This document shows, in pieces, positions 51,347 to 60,842 of a stretch of 64,000 bases of DNA (positions are counted from its first letter, which is position 1; the number at the start of each line of letters is the position of its first letter). The stretch covers positions 38,217-102,216 of the forward strand of contig NZ_RWKH01000023.1 in NCBI RefSeq assembly GCF_003984625.1, written 5' to 3'. The DNA comes from Variovorax sp. DXTD-1. Its GTDB lineage: Bacteria > Pseudomonadota > Gammaproteobacteria > Burkholderiales > Burkholderiaceae_C. The notes under the pieces were generated by a model. The model was not told the DNA's origin. It did no database searches and was given only the letters and a program-made list of their open reading frames with translations. Position numbers and translations under genes: made by a program.

Positions 51347-53299
51347 CTACAAAGCGTTTATTTCCTCCTCAGCAAACCATTCAGATTGCTTGATTGCGGC
51401 AAGCGCTGCTGCGGGGTTTTGGGCCCAGAGAACCAGAGCGAGGCTTTCTTCAGCTCGGCTGCAGGTGACGTAAAGAAGTCGCAGCGTTCTATCGATGGTC
51501 GTCTCATTGCCCTCCCCGACGTTCTCTCGGTCGGTTGGGCTCAGCGCCTCGGCTCCGAAGAGCTTGTCGTAGGAGAACTGGTTGCCGCCAGCTTCCTCAT
51601 CGTCCATGACGACCATGACGTGCCTGAACTCGGAGCCTTTGACCACTTGGTGTGTGGCGAGCTCGGCTTCGCCGGCAAGGTAGGCGCGATACCTAGCAAT
51701 CTCTTTCCAGGGCGCGTTGAAGAGAGCGTGCCATCCGCGCTTTAGCCGGTCTTCCTTTGCTTCCTTGCCTTTGATCTTCGGCTCGGGTGGTGGAGCCGAG
51801 GTGTCTCCATATGCTTGGACTAAACGTGAGTCCGCATCGAACAGCCTCCCCTCAAGGACAGGCGACAAGACTTCCCGCACCGTAGCGCCGTCTCTGATCG
51901 TGGCGGCGGCGAACCCCATGACTGCGTCGTGAATGTTGCCCAAGGCCGCCTGACGTTCAGCACTGGTCTGCGGCAGCTTCGCAAGCGCGCCATGGCGGCG
52001 CAGCACATCCATGGCTGCAAACTCGTTTAGCGATCCATCCGGCTGCAGGCACTCGGCAAGCTCAAGCATTGGGCCGAGGATCGGCCGAACCATGGCAGGA
52101 CCGGTTCGCTCCCCGTTGCTCTTAGGCATTGCGGCATCCTTGTCTAGCAGATCCATCGCGTTGTATGCCTCGAAGAAGTCGCCTCGTTTGGCGGCCAGCT
52201 TGTGCTCAAGCGCGAGCGTCTTGTAGCTTCGCACGCCCCCTTGCCAAGCCGCACTGGTAGTCGCGACAGCCATGGCTTGCGCGCACTTCGCCTCCTTCTC
52301 AATCTTGTTAGCCGTATCTGTCTTGGTGTCGCCGACGAAGATGCGGACCGTGCCGGCGTTCTTCTCCGTCCGCGAATGCTGAGGCACGCCTGTCCTGGGC
52401 TGAGTACGGCCTTCGATGTCCGCATCCCAAATCTTGTTGATGAGCTTGACGATGCGCTGCTGGCTGCGATGGTTCATCTGCAACGCGGGGCGCTCCCAAT
52501 CCTCGGGCACGTGCGACGGCAGGTCGTCGTGGCCATCAGGGTAAATGCGCTGCCGATGATCGCCTAAGAGGCCGAGCGCGATGTGACCCGGGCGGCTCTT
52601 CGAAAGTCCGAACAGCGCGTCGAGAACACCCTTCATCGTGTCTTGCGACTCATCGATGAGGATGAGCGGGTGTCGATCCTCCAAAATACGCTGCAGAGTA
52701 GGTCGCTCACGAATGAGCCATGCCGCCACTTCCAGGACTTCAGCGTGTGACAGCGCACCTTGTCCGTAGGTGTTCCGGTCCGGGTGATAGATGAACGCCT
52801 CCGTCTTGCGGATTTCGTCGGCCTCTGCCTCAAGCTCAGCGTACTTCTCCCGGTCTCTGTCCGACTCCCCCTTCTTTTTGCCCATTGCATATGCTTTGGC
52901 ATCCGCAAGCTTCTTGGCATTGCGAGCAAGCAGCGCGTCTCGGATGTCCTCGTCGAAGCCCTTGATGAACTCCCAGCAGAAAGCGTGGATCGTCGATACG
53001 GCGGTCAGGTAGTTCTCGCCAAGCCGACCGGTGACGACGGCGGTCGCGTTCTTGGTGTAGGTGATGACGCGAACCGACTGACCGCGAGACCGGAGCCGCT
53101 CGGCATACTGTCCACCTGCTTCATGCTCCACCACCCCGGTGAGTCGTCGCAGGACCTCGACCAACGTGCGAGTCTTCCCGGACCCAGCTCCGGCGAAAAG
53201 GAAGAAGCTGCGCGGCGGAACCGCTGTGATGTAGCCGCAGATGTCCTCGACAACGTGTGCGTCGCGGTCATTGTCCAGCGGCTGCACTGCGGCGTTCAC
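51347..53299 (-). CDS. UvrD-like DNA helicase, GajB-like
   Basis: The roughly 650-residue superfamily 1 helicase has Walker A AGAGSGKT (36-43), motif Ia near ITYTKNA, the Walker B LILIDESQD (212-220), motif III GLLGDHRQRIY (243-253) and motif VI LLYVTCSRAE near the end. In Gabija, GajB is the UvrD-like helicase partner of the GajA nuclease. Typical GajB has about 490 residues, so this is larger. The start is GTG at 53299, with its last three bases forming the OLD gene stop (GTGA), which gives strong translational coupling. Confidence 0.82.
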   Translation of the reverse strand: MNAAVQPLDNDRDAHVVEDICGYITAVPPRSFFLFAGAGSGKTRTLVEVLRRLTGVVEHEAGGQYAERLRSRGQSVRVITYTKNATAVVTGRLGENYLTAVSTIHAFCWEFIKGFDEDIRDALLARNAKKLADAKAYAMGKKKGESDRDREKYAELEAEADEIRKTEAFIYHPDRNTYGQGALSHAEVLEVAAWLIRERPTLQRILEDRHPLILIDESQDTMKGVLDALFGLSKSRPGHIALGLLGDHRQRIYPDGHDDLPSHVPEDWERPALQMNHRSQQRIVKLINKIWDADIEGRTQPRTGVPQHSRTEKNAGTVRIFVGDTKTDTANKIEKEAKCAQAMAVATTSAAWQGGVRSYKTLALEHKLAAKRGDFFEAYNAMDLLDKDAAMPKSNGERTGPAMVRPILGPMLELAECLQPDGSLNEFAAMDVLRRHGALAKLPQTSAERQAALGNIHDAVMGFAAATIRDGATVREVLSPVLEGRLFDADSRLVQAYGDTSAPPPEPKIKGKEAKEDRLKRGWHALFNAPWKEIARYRAYLAGEAELATHQVVKGSEFRHVMVVMDDEEAGGNQFSYDKLFGAEALSPTDRENVGEGNETTIDRTLRLLYVTCSRAEESLALVLWAQNPAAALAAIKQSEWFAEEEINAL

Positions 53300-55665
53300 G
53301 GGGTTTCTCCCGCTGCAACGTTGAGCTGATCGCCCAGCCAAGCAAGTGCGTCAGCGATGTACATGGGACATGCCAAGGCTTGACCATTGTTCAGTCGCTC
53401 GAAAAGGGTGGCGGCGAAGTCGCCCTTACTGAAGTTCCCGCGCAGCATTGCGTGGAGCTCCTTCAGCAACTCAGCGTGCTCAGGGTGATCGAGCACGAGG
53501 CCTATCACCTTGCCAAGAGTGCCACGATGGTCTTTTTTCTTGCCAGTGGTGGGGTCCTTTTCATCATTCAACGCCTTGAACCAGTCGATGTTGGAGAGCA
53601 CCAGAGCGTCCTCGAACGAGCTGGGCCATTGGTCACTGGCGGCCGCAATGGGTAACTGCCATGCGAAGCGGACTTTGACGCCGGAGTCAGAGGTCCACTC
53701 CAGCTGGGCTGCCATTGGCTTTGCATAAGCTTGGAAGTTCGGCAGCTTCGGATGCCACGCGGTCAGCGTGTCGTTCCCGCATTCCAGGCCCGCTTGGCCT
53801 GCAATGTGCACCGCCGCCCGCACGATTCGCCCTTTGGCATTCGTGGTCGGCAGCACAGGGTCCAAATCGGTGATGACGGCGGTTGGAATTCCCAGCCGCT
53901 CCACAAGCGGCCTAAGCCGGTGAGCATGGCTGCCTCCGATGTCGAGGAAAGACACGTACTTCTTGGCAAGCTTGGGGAAGTCCCGCTCGATGAATAGCGG
54001 CACGAGCATCCGCTCGGCGGTGCCCTCCACGAAGACGGCCGCATCAGCGAAGAGCAGGTCTGTGTGCTGGACCTGAAAGTAGCGCTCGGCGAACGTCCTG
54101 GTCTGGATGTCGTCGCCGAAGGCATCGCCGAGATTGATGACCTCCGTGCTGGGTTTGACCCCTGCGCCAGTACTTGCCACCCGCTTTACATATCGAAGTC
54201 TCGTGAAGCTGTCGCCATGGGCCAGATGGCTTGAGTGAGTGCTGATGAGCAGTTGGCTGCGAAGGTAGCTATGCACCGGCTCTTTAGGGCGAATGAGCCC
54301 GTGGGCGTTCGATGAGAAGTTGCGCTGGACTTGCACGTGAAGGTGGGCTTCAGGCTCTTCAACCATCACGAGGTGAACTGCGGCCGGAGTGCCCTGCGGC
54401 GGATTGAGGCGCGCAGCACGGAACGACACGAGCATGAAGCTCAGGGACTGAAGATTCTGATAGCCCAGCCCGATGGAGTGCTCGGGCAACGATTCGTCTA
54501 CCTCGCTCTTGTCTAGACGATACTGAACGGCAGTACTGTGCGCCAGAAGATCAGAGGTCTGGATACGGGTGCGGAAGTAGATCTGTTGAGGGTCGTGCAT
54601 GCCCGGATATCCGAGGACCTCCACATCCTCCATCGCCGGCTGCAGCGCCTTATAAATCGAGTCGTCGAGTTCGGCTTGAGCTTTGGCGATAGCCTCGACT
54701 AGATCCTCCCGATGTCCATGGCCGGACGGCGCGACGTTCAAATGTTGCCGAGCAAATTTCAGGAGCTGGCTCGAGAACATTCCGGGTCGAGTGTTGGCTG
54801 ACTCAGACCGCGACTCATCTTCCTCGGCGCCGAGTCCGCGCTGAGCCGGAACAAAGTCCACGCGGATGAGCTTGCGTAGGAGCGACAGCTCGACCGGCTG
54901 TGAGCCAAGCGGCAGATGCTGCAGGTCACGACGCTTTTTGTCCGCCAGAGGCCCCTTCGCGGGGTCGAGGCGATATGCGGCTATGCGGCGCAGGTCGGCA
55001 GAGTTCCGGAGCCAGTAATCAAGCAGGTCCATTGGCCATGCGTGGCCGTCCTTCGCAAGCTTCCGCACAGGAACGCGTGCTTCACGATATCGCCAAGCCA
55101 GCTTACGAAGTTCGTCCGCGGCTGCCACGGGCTCCACCCGAACCCGCACGCCAACGGCTCCCCCCGACCACTTCAGCGACGTAATGAATGGAGCAACATG
55201 GTTGTACGCCCCTTCCTTCGCATCGAACCAAAGGTCGATAAATGGCATGCAAGCGATGAGCTGCTGATACTGATCCTCCCACTTTTCGGCATCCTTGGAT
55301 TCGGTCGTGGGATCTTCGTCGAGCGCCTCCCAGAGCTCGCCCAACTTGCGCAACTTCGCCCACTGCGCGAGGCTGATGTCGAAAGCGCGGAAGCCGGGCG
55401 CCTCGCTAAGAAAGTTTCGAAGGACGGTGAGTAGAGAAGTCTTGCCGCTGTTGTTAGCGCCAACCAAGATCGTGGTGGACTCATCGAGCTCAAGGCGGGT
55501 TTTGCCTAGACGTCGGAAGTTGCTGACCTCGACGCAAGCGAGCCGAATTGGCGAAGCGCAGAGAGGCGCTGCTCCTGCGGTGGGTGGCGCTGCGGACACG
55601 CTCGGTGCGGGACCCGCGGCGGGGTGGGCGGGGGGAAGGGGAGCAGAAATCTTGTGCGTGATCAT
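53296..55665 (-). CDS. OLD-family ATPase/TOPRIM nuclease, GajA-like
   Basis: The 789-residue protein has an ABC/SMC-type ATPase with Walker A GANNSGKTS (69-77), signature GLGYQNLQS (399-407), Walker B LVMVEEPEA (432-440) and H-loop STHSSHL, and a TOPRIM nuclease with Glu548 (VEGTAE) and Asp600/Asp602 (ITDLDP). GajA nicks specific DNA when nucleotides are depleted by phage growth. Typical GajA has about 580 residues; this one has a 36-residue Pro/Ala-rich start (perhaps a mis-called start) and extra regions between 100 and 290. It is encoded before the helicase gene. Confidence 0.83.
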   Translation of the reverse strand: MITHKISAPLPPAHPAAGPAPSVSAAPPTAGAAPLCASPIRLACVEVSNFRRLGKTRLELDESTTILVGANNSGKTSLLTVLRNFLSEAPGFRAFDISLAQWAKLRKLGELWEALDEDPTTESKDAEKWEDQYQQLIACMPFIDLWFDAKEGAYNHVAPFITSLKWSGGAVGVRVRVEPVAAADELRKLAWRYREARVPVRKLAKDGHAWPMDLLDYWLRNSADLRRIAAYRLDPAKGPLADKKRRDLQHLPLGSQPVELSLLRKLIRVDFVPAQRGLGAEEDESRSESANTRPGMFSSQLLKFARQHLNVAPSGHGHREDLVEAIAKAQAELDDSIYKALQPAMEDVEVLGYPGMHDPQQIYFRTRIQTSDLLAHSTAVQYRLDKSEVDESLPEHSIGLGYQNLQSLSFMLVSFRAARLNPPQGTPAAVHLVMVEEPEAHLHVQVQRNFSSNAHGLIRPKEPVHSYLRSQLLISTHSSHLAHGDSFTRLRYVKRVASTGAGVKPSTEVINLGDAFGDDIQTRTFAERYFQVQHTDLLFADAAVFVEGTAERMLVPLFIERDFPKLAKKYVSFLDIGGSHAHRLRPLVERLGIPTAVITDLDPVLPTTNAKGRIVRAAVHIAGQAGLECGNDTLTAWHPKLPNFQAYAKPMAAQLEWTSDSGVKVRFAWQLPIAAASDQWPSSFEDALVLSNIDWFKALNDEKDPTTGKKKDHRGTLGKVIGLVLDHPEHAELLKELHAMLRGNFSKGDFAATLFERLNNGQALACPMYIADALAWLGDQLNVAAGETP

Positions 55666-55739
55666 GGCGCCTGCCTATATGCAACCGCCTCTTCTGTCAG
55701 CGGCAAGGCTTGTAGTATGAGCCCACGATCGAGAACGCC

Positions 55740-56455
55740 ATGACGCTCGATTTTGAGGTCCATCGCGAAGACTACGACGCCGCGAAAAAGATCGTACAAC
55801 GCAAGAAGAAGCCTGCGCCACGATACCGGACGTGTTCAACCCGTACGCCGACACGTGCTCGGTGCACGACCGTGCTGGTGCGCCCGCTATGCGTCGACGT
55901 AACCTCACGACGCTGCTGAGCGCCGCGAGCCAGTTGGGTATCGATACGATCTGGATGGGCAGGGACCTCGGGTACCGCGGCGGGCGCCGCACAGGCCTGG
56001 CGCTCACTGACGAGCGTCATCTGCCGGCGATGAGCCGCATCTGCCGGGGACCGAGTCAACGAGGTCCACCATGGGACCGGAGGTCGCAGAGCGTACCGCT
56101 GCCGAAATATGGGCCGTGCTCACACTGCTAGACAAGCCACCCCTCCTGTGGAATGTCTTTCCTTTTCATTCCCACGAAAAAGACGACCCATTCACCAATC
56201 GCAAGTTCACCACGCGCGAGCTACGAGAGGTCGACGAGCTGAACGCAGCGCTGATCTCCTGGCTGGGCATTCGGCGGATCGTATCGATCGGGCAGGACGC
56301 GGCCAGCTATGCCGCCAAGTTCGGTGTGGAGGTGGTCAGCGTTCGACATCCAAGCTATGGGGCGTCACAGAGTTTCGCGGGGGCATCCGCCAACTGCATG
56401 GCCTCGATGTGCGCAAGCGATGCGTGGCGCTGGATCAGCCCGAGCTTTTCTAGTC
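55740..56455 (+). pseudogene. Broken uracil-DNA glycosylase family gene
   Basis: Conserved uracil-DNA-glycosylase-like text continues through three frames. The first part reads VFNPYADTCSVHDR and WMGRDLGYRGGRRTGLALTD (about 55830-56020); the frame then shifts to LLWNVFPFHSHEKDDPFT and SIGQDAASYAAKFGV with VVSVRHPSYG (to about 56360); another shift gives GVTEFRGGIRQLHGLDV. The N-terminus is lost and replaced by a short unrelated frame from 55740. Two frameshifts make it non-functional unless sequencing errors exist. Confidence 0.75.
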
Positions 56456-56669
56456 CAGCGCCACTGCGTCCAAGCGTTACCGCACCGCCTGGACGCGGGC
56501 TGCGCTCGCTGAACTCCAGTAGCGCGGCGTGCAAATGCACTTCAGCGTGCCGGGGCCATAAATGAGCACCGGTCACCGTCCCAACCGCCGCAGAGGTGTG
56601 CCACCAGTGATGGCCGACATCAACTTGCGCGCACGGACGGGGCAGAAATACCCCACAGGAGAAGAAGGC

Positions 56670-56897
56670 TCAGGGGATCTGTGGGGGCATGATCTGCCGA
56701 TCCATGGGCAAGTTGTGTCGCCACTGCGAACCAGCACCATCTACCCATGATTGCAGCTGGTCAGCACTCAATTGCGGGTTTGCACGCAGCGCTGTTGCCA
56801 CCATGGCAACAGCCTGATGAAAGCCGCGGCGATAGGTGCCTTCCGAATCGCGCTTGGCTTCGCCCACGTCCGAGAGCGGGCTCATATCAACGTTCAT
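56670..56897 (-). CDS. Small hypothetical protein
   Basis: The 75-residue protein starting MNVDMSPLSDVG has an even helical stretch (RRGFHQAVAMVATALRANPQL) and ends at 56670. An upstream ATG at 57074 would give 134 residues, but that part looks unstructured. It overlaps no other gene of clear identity. No family is recognised; it may be a mobile-element hitchhiker. Confidence 0.5.
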   Translation of the reverse strand: MNVDMSPLSDVGEAKRDSEGTYRRGFHQAVAMVATALRANPQLSADQLQSWVDGAGSQWRHNLPMDRQIMPPQIP

Positions 56898-57162
56898 TTC
56901 ATTAATCCCTGAGATACAGCCCAGATTGGGCCGCTGCAAGCGTAACGCATGCTCGCGCTTGGGAAGCTCCAAATCGCGCACGGCGGCTGGTAGCACCAGT
57001 TGTTGCGGCCCACTATGGGCTAGAGCTTCAGATCGGCTGAGTCGGCCTGATGGAACTCCTACCCCTGTTTTCATCCTGCCTCGTCGGTCAAACGACAGTA
57101 GTTAACCGATACGAGCGTCAAGCAGTGCCGCAAGGGCACGGACGCAGACAAACTGATAGGCA

Positions 57163-57933
57163 TCAATGATCTGCCGCACTGAGGCATGCAAGATGAAACA
57201 GCCGCCCAAACTCATTTAAGCGAATGAAATGAAGCCGGTAGTTTTGAATAGCGGACTGACCTCGAACCGACGCGAACGGGCCTTCCCAAGGCTCGTTTGT
57301 ATATGACACCAGGCCGAGTGATACCAAGTGTTCGATGTATGTATAGATCAGGTCCGGCTGCCCAAGGTCTTCCGGACGAACTAGTATTTCAAGCAGCTTC
57401 TCTCTTGCTGGGTACTGAAGGCTCGCTGTTTGAAGCGATTCGCGACGCTCTTCCTTGAGAACAGCCTTATTTTCTCGCGGATGCCCACGTAAATAAGCAC
57501 AAGGATCGCTGTTAGAAAGCTGCTGAAGCAAGAGTGCCTCATCCGGGGCAAGTTGCGCGATAAGGTGCACAAACGCGGGATGGGCCCGGCCAACTTTGTC
57601 CCGACTCATCGCACTGCTCAGCAAGCTCATGTACATCGCCGCGACGATGTCGTCCTCTTGGTACTTGAGGCGTTCGGCAACCTGCAGCGTCAGTGATGGT
57701 ACGGGAGGGATTCGCTTGTCTATGGGGACTGCTCGTATTGAACGATCGATAAATACAGCCAACCGGTCCTGAAGCGCACCTGTAATTTGCAGTGGAAACA
57801 AGACGAGCCGAATCGTCTTGGCAAAGTCAGTGCCCGCCTTGCCAGCCTCTTTGAGAACGCCAGAGAGCGCGTCTCCATAAACCTCTTTGGCAATTTCGCC
57901 GGGTACCGATTTGAGTAGATTGATTGGGTCCAT
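57163..57933 (-). CDS. Abi-alpha family protein (DUF4393-like)
   Basis: The 256-residue protein resembles the Abi-alpha family: MDPINLLKSVPGEIAKEVYGDAL, then LVLFPLQITGALQDRLAVF, VPIDKRIPPVP and LKYQEDDIVAAMYMSLLSSAM with MSRDKVGRAHPAFVHLI. The family is named from an abortive-infection locus; the mechanism is not known. A winged-helix-like C-terminus (LIYTYIEHLVSLGLV) may bind nucleic acid. It lies just upstream of an IS21 element. The start at 57933 is consistent with family length. Confidence 0.8.
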   Translation of the reverse strand: MDPINLLKSVPGEIAKEVYGDALSGVLKEAGKAGTDFAKTIRLVLFPLQITGALQDRLAVFIDRSIRAVPIDKRIPPVPSLTLQVAERLKYQEDDIVAAMYMSLLSSAMSRDKVGRAHPAFVHLIAQLAPDEALLLQQLSNSDPCAYLRGHPRENKAVLKEERRESLQTASLQYPAREKLLEILVRPEDLGQPDLIYTYIEHLVSLGLVSYTNEPWEGPFASVRGQSAIQNYRLHFIRLNEFGRLFHLACLSAADH

Positions 57934-58230
57934 ACGGCGATCCTTTTAGGTCTCTCAAGCATGAAATTAGAACCCATCCAGGTTCACTCAGGTGAACGAT
58001 GGCTGCTTCTGCCGCGCAGCGACAACGTTGATCGTCGGGGGTCGACGTCATTCAAGGCTTAAAGCGACTCTACATGCCTGCTGAATTCGCTCGATACTGA
58101 TCCCTGGTTTTCATCTCAATTGACCCAGCGCGCGCGTGTCGCCCCAAGGGAATAAGGGTGAATGATGGCTCAAAGGGTCGCAAAAAATTATCTTCAATTT
58201 GGCTCATTTTTGAATGAAAAACATACCCCG
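57934..58230. other. Gap with an IS21-end-like remnant
   Basis: No gene is seen in these 297 bases. CTCAATTGACCC near 58113-58124 and other short bits resemble the TGACCC repeats in the IS21 ends, so part may be a remnant of an older insertion. AT-rich DNA near 58180-58225 (TTGGCTCATTTTTGAATG) lies right before the IS end. Confidence 0.4.
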
Positions 58231-58345
58231 TGTTGATTGCCACCGAAAATTGACCCGGCTAACGCACTAATTTCCGTCTAAGACTGACCCACGTAAAACT
58301 CTACCCTGCTCATTTTTAAGGCAGGGGATCCTAGGAGTGATAGAC

Positions 58346-59881
58346 GTGGCGACATTGAGTGTCATCAGACGCTGGGCCCTGCGCGAGCAGATGTCCATTC
58401 GCGAGATAGCCAGGCGTACAGGCCTGTCTCGCAACACCGTAAAGAAGTACCTGCGAGCCGGCGAAGAAGCGCCGCGCTACGCCAAGCGGGCGAGCTCAAG
58501 CAAGCTCGACCCCTATGCCGACAAGCTCGCGACCTGGCTCGCGATCGAGGCCACCAAATCGCGGAAACAGCGGCGCAATCTGCGGCAGATCCACACAGAC
58601 CTGGTCGCATTAGGCTTCGAAGGCTCCTACGGCCGCGTGGCGGCCTTCTACCGGAAGTGGCAAGCCGATCGGCAGGAGGCACAACGTATCGCCAGCCGCG
58701 GCACGTTCGTGCCGCTGGTGTTCGGCCCGGGCGAGGCGTTCCAGTTCGACTGGAGCGAAGACTGGGCCGTGATCGCTGGTGAGCGCACCAAGCTGCAGGT
58801 GGCGCATTTCAAGCTCAGCCACAGCCGGGCCTTCAGCGTGCGCGCCTACCCCCTTCAGACCCACGAAATGCTGTTTGACGCGCACAACCATGCGTTCGGC
58901 GTGCTGGGCGGCGTTCCCAAGCGTGGCATCTACGACAACATGAAGACGGCGGTCGACAAGGTCCGCACTGGCAAAGATCGAGACGTCAACGTTCGATTCA
59001 GCGCGATGGTGAGCCACTACCTCTTCGAGGCCGAGTTCTGCAATCCGGCCTCCGGTTGGGAAAAAGGCCAGATCGAGAAAAATGTGCGTGATGCCCGCCA
59101 TCGGCTTTGGCAGCCCGTTCCGGCATTCCCGACGCTGGCCGAGCTCAACGACTGGCTCGAGGTCCGTTGCAAGGCGCTGTGGAAGGAGATTGCCCACGGG
59201 CAACTGCCAGGTACCGTCGCCGACGTCTGGGCTCAGGAGAAACCCTTCCTGATGCCTCCGCCACCTGCGTTCGACGGCTTCGTGGAGCACACCAAGCGTG
59301 TTTCGCCCACCTGTTTGGTGACCTTCGACCGCACGCGCTACAGCGTTCCGGCCTCGTTTGCCAATCGGCCGGTCAGCTTACGGGTGTACGCCGACCGGTT
59401 GGTGGTGGTCGCCGAAGGCCAGTTGGTGTGCGAGCACCAGAGGATCATCGATCGACGGCACGATGTGACGGGACAGACCATCTACGACTGGCGTCACTAC
59501 CTGTCGGTGCTGCAAAGGAAGCCGGGTGCCCTCAGGAACGGTGCTCCGTTTGCAGAGCTGCCGGTGCCGTTCAAGCGGCTGCAGGCCATGCTACTCAAGA
59601 AGCCGGGCGGTGATCGAGAGATGGTGGAAATCCTGGCGCTGGTGCTGCACTACGACGAGCACGTGGTTCTGGCTGCCGTCGAGGCTGCACTCGACGCGGG
59701 TGTGGCGACCAAAACGCATGTCCTGAACATCCTGCATCGCCTCATCGACGGAAAGTCTGCCGCGCCTGAAGTGATCGCGCCGCAAGCCCTCAGGCTCTCG
59801 ACAGAGCCGCAGGCCAACGTCCTGCGCTACGACCTACTCAGGGCAGCGCAGCAGGACAAGGAGGTACGCCATGGCACATGA
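58346..59881 (+). CDS. istA: IS21 family transposase IstA
   Basis: The 511-residue DDE transposase has an N-terminal HTH (MSIREIARRTGLSRNTVKKYL), the RNase H fold beginning FQFDWSEDWAV, the second Asp in IYDNMKT and Glu in KGQIEKNV. I chose the GTG at 58346, eight bases after TAGGAG; a GTG at 58337 overlaps that site. Its 3' end overlaps istB by 11 bases, as usual in IS21. Confidence 0.93.
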   Translation: MATLSVIRRWALREQMSIREIARRTGLSRNTVKKYLRAGEEAPRYAKRASSSKLDPYADKLATWLAIEATKSRKQRRNLRQIHTDLVALGFEGSYGRVAAFYRKWQADRQEAQRIASRGTFVPLVFGPGEAFQFDWSEDWAVIAGERTKLQVAHFKLSHSRAFSVRAYPLQTHEMLFDAHNHAFGVLGGVPKRGIYDNMKTAVDKVRTGKDRDVNVRFSAMVSHYLFEAEFCNPASGWEKGQIEKNVRDARHRLWQPVPAFPTLAELNDWLEVRCKALWKEIAHGQLPGTVADVWAQEKPFLMPPPPAFDGFVEHTKRVSPTCLVTFDRTRYSVPASFANRPVSLRVYADRLVVVAEGQLVCEHQRIIDRRHDVTGQTIYDWRHYLSVLQRKPGALRNGAPFAELPVPFKRLQAMLLKKPGGDREMVEILALVLHYDEHVVLAAVEAALDAGVATKTHVLNILHRLIDGKSAAPEVIAPQALRLSTEPQANVLRYDLLRAAQQDKEVRHGT

Positions 59882-60662
59882 TTCCACGACGACCGCGATC
59901 GTCAGCCTCCTGAAGAGCCTCAAGATGTACGGCATGGCCCACGCGGTATCGGAACTGGGCGAACAGGGCGTTCCTGCCTTCGAAGCGGCCCAACCAATCC
60001 TATCGAAGCTGCTGAAGGCTGAAACAGCAGAACGCGAAGTGCGCTCACTGGCCTACCAAATGAAGCTGGCCAAGTTCCCCGCGTACCGAGATCTGGTCGG
60101 ATTCGACTTCGGACACAGCGAGGTGAACGAAGCGACGGTGCGCCAGTTGCACAGATGCGAGTTCCTCGATCAGGCGCACAACGTGGTTCTCGTTGGCGGG
60201 CCCGGAACTGGAAAGACCCACTTGGCCACCGCGATCGGGGTGCAGGCCATCGAGCATCACCGTCGACGGGTGCGGTTCCTCTCGACGATCGAACTGGTTA
60301 ACGCGCTAGAGGTGGAGAAATCCAACGGGCACACAGGTCAGATCGCCAACAAGCTCCTGCACGTGGACCTGGTGATCCTGGATGAATTGGGCTACCTGCC
60401 CTTCAGCGAGTCCGGGGGCGCACTCCTGTTCCACCTACTCTCAAAGCTCTACGAGAGAACCAGCGTGGTGATCACCACCAATCTGAGCTTCGGAGAGTGG
60501 GCCAGCGTCTTCGGAGATGCGAAGATGACGACTGCATTGCTGGATCGATTGGCACATCGGTGCCACATCCTGGAGACCGGAAACGATAGCTTCCGGTTCA
60601 AAAACAGTTCTGCAAAGTCCCAACCTAAAAAGGAGAACATCAAGCACTTATCCACATCGTGA
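59871..60662 (+). CDS. istB: IS21 family helper ATPase IstB
   Basis: The 263-residue DnaA/DnaC-like AAA+ protein has Walker A GGPGTGKTH and Walker B VILDELGYLP. It helps IstA select targets. The ATG at 59871 has AAGGAGG upstream. Confidence 0.94.
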   Translation: MAHDSTTTAIVSLLKSLKMYGMAHAVSELGEQGVPAFEAAQPILSKLLKAETAEREVRSLAYQMKLAKFPAYRDLVGFDFGHSEVNEATVRQLHRCEFLDQAHNVVLVGGPGTGKTHLATAIGVQAIEHHRRRVRFLSTIELVNALEVEKSNGHTGQIANKLLHVDLVILDELGYLPFSESGGALLFHLLSKLYERTSVVITTNLSFGEWASVFGDAKMTTALLDRLAHRCHILETGNDSFRFKNSSAKSQPKKENIKHLSTS

Positions 60663-60748
60663 AGCCTTCGAGTTCACAAAACGGGTGGGTCAGTATTCAA
60701 TGGAAATCTAGGGTCAGAGATCGGCGGAATCCAACAGTCAAGGAATGG

Positions 60749-60764
60749 CTGTATATAAACACAG
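60749..60764 (+). promoter_or_regulatory. LexA (SOS) box-like site
   Basis: CTGTATATAAACACAG fits CTGT-N8-ACAG of the proteobacterial LexA operator exactly, with an AT-rich centre that could serve as -10. It lies 79 bases before the cassette that begins at 60843 and 13 bases after the IS21 end. The match is short, so chance is possible. Confidence 0.5.
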
Positions 60765-60842
60765 TCCTAGAGCTCAATCCCCTGTATGCATCCGGCAACA
60801 AACAATCTAAACTCACTCTAACTGGATTCTCTGGGGATCGCG

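Larger units (their letters stand above)
58231..60736 (+). mobile_element. IS21-family insertion sequence, complete
   Basis: The left end starts TGTTGATTGCCACCG and the right end, on the other strand, starts TGTTGGATTCCGCCG; internal TGACCC repeats are seen at both ends (left near 58251 and 58281, right near 60688 and 60712). The 2506-base element has istA and istB. The flanks (CCCCG before, GTCAA after) do not repeat, so no target duplication is seen. Confidence 0.85.

Noticed and set aside
56562..56750. 62-codon plus-strand frame
   Set aside because: It overlaps the better supported minus-strand frame and has no family likeness I can defend.
60648..60656. Exact DnaA box TTATCCACA
   Set aside because: It lies inside the istB 3' end, alone and far from the origin.
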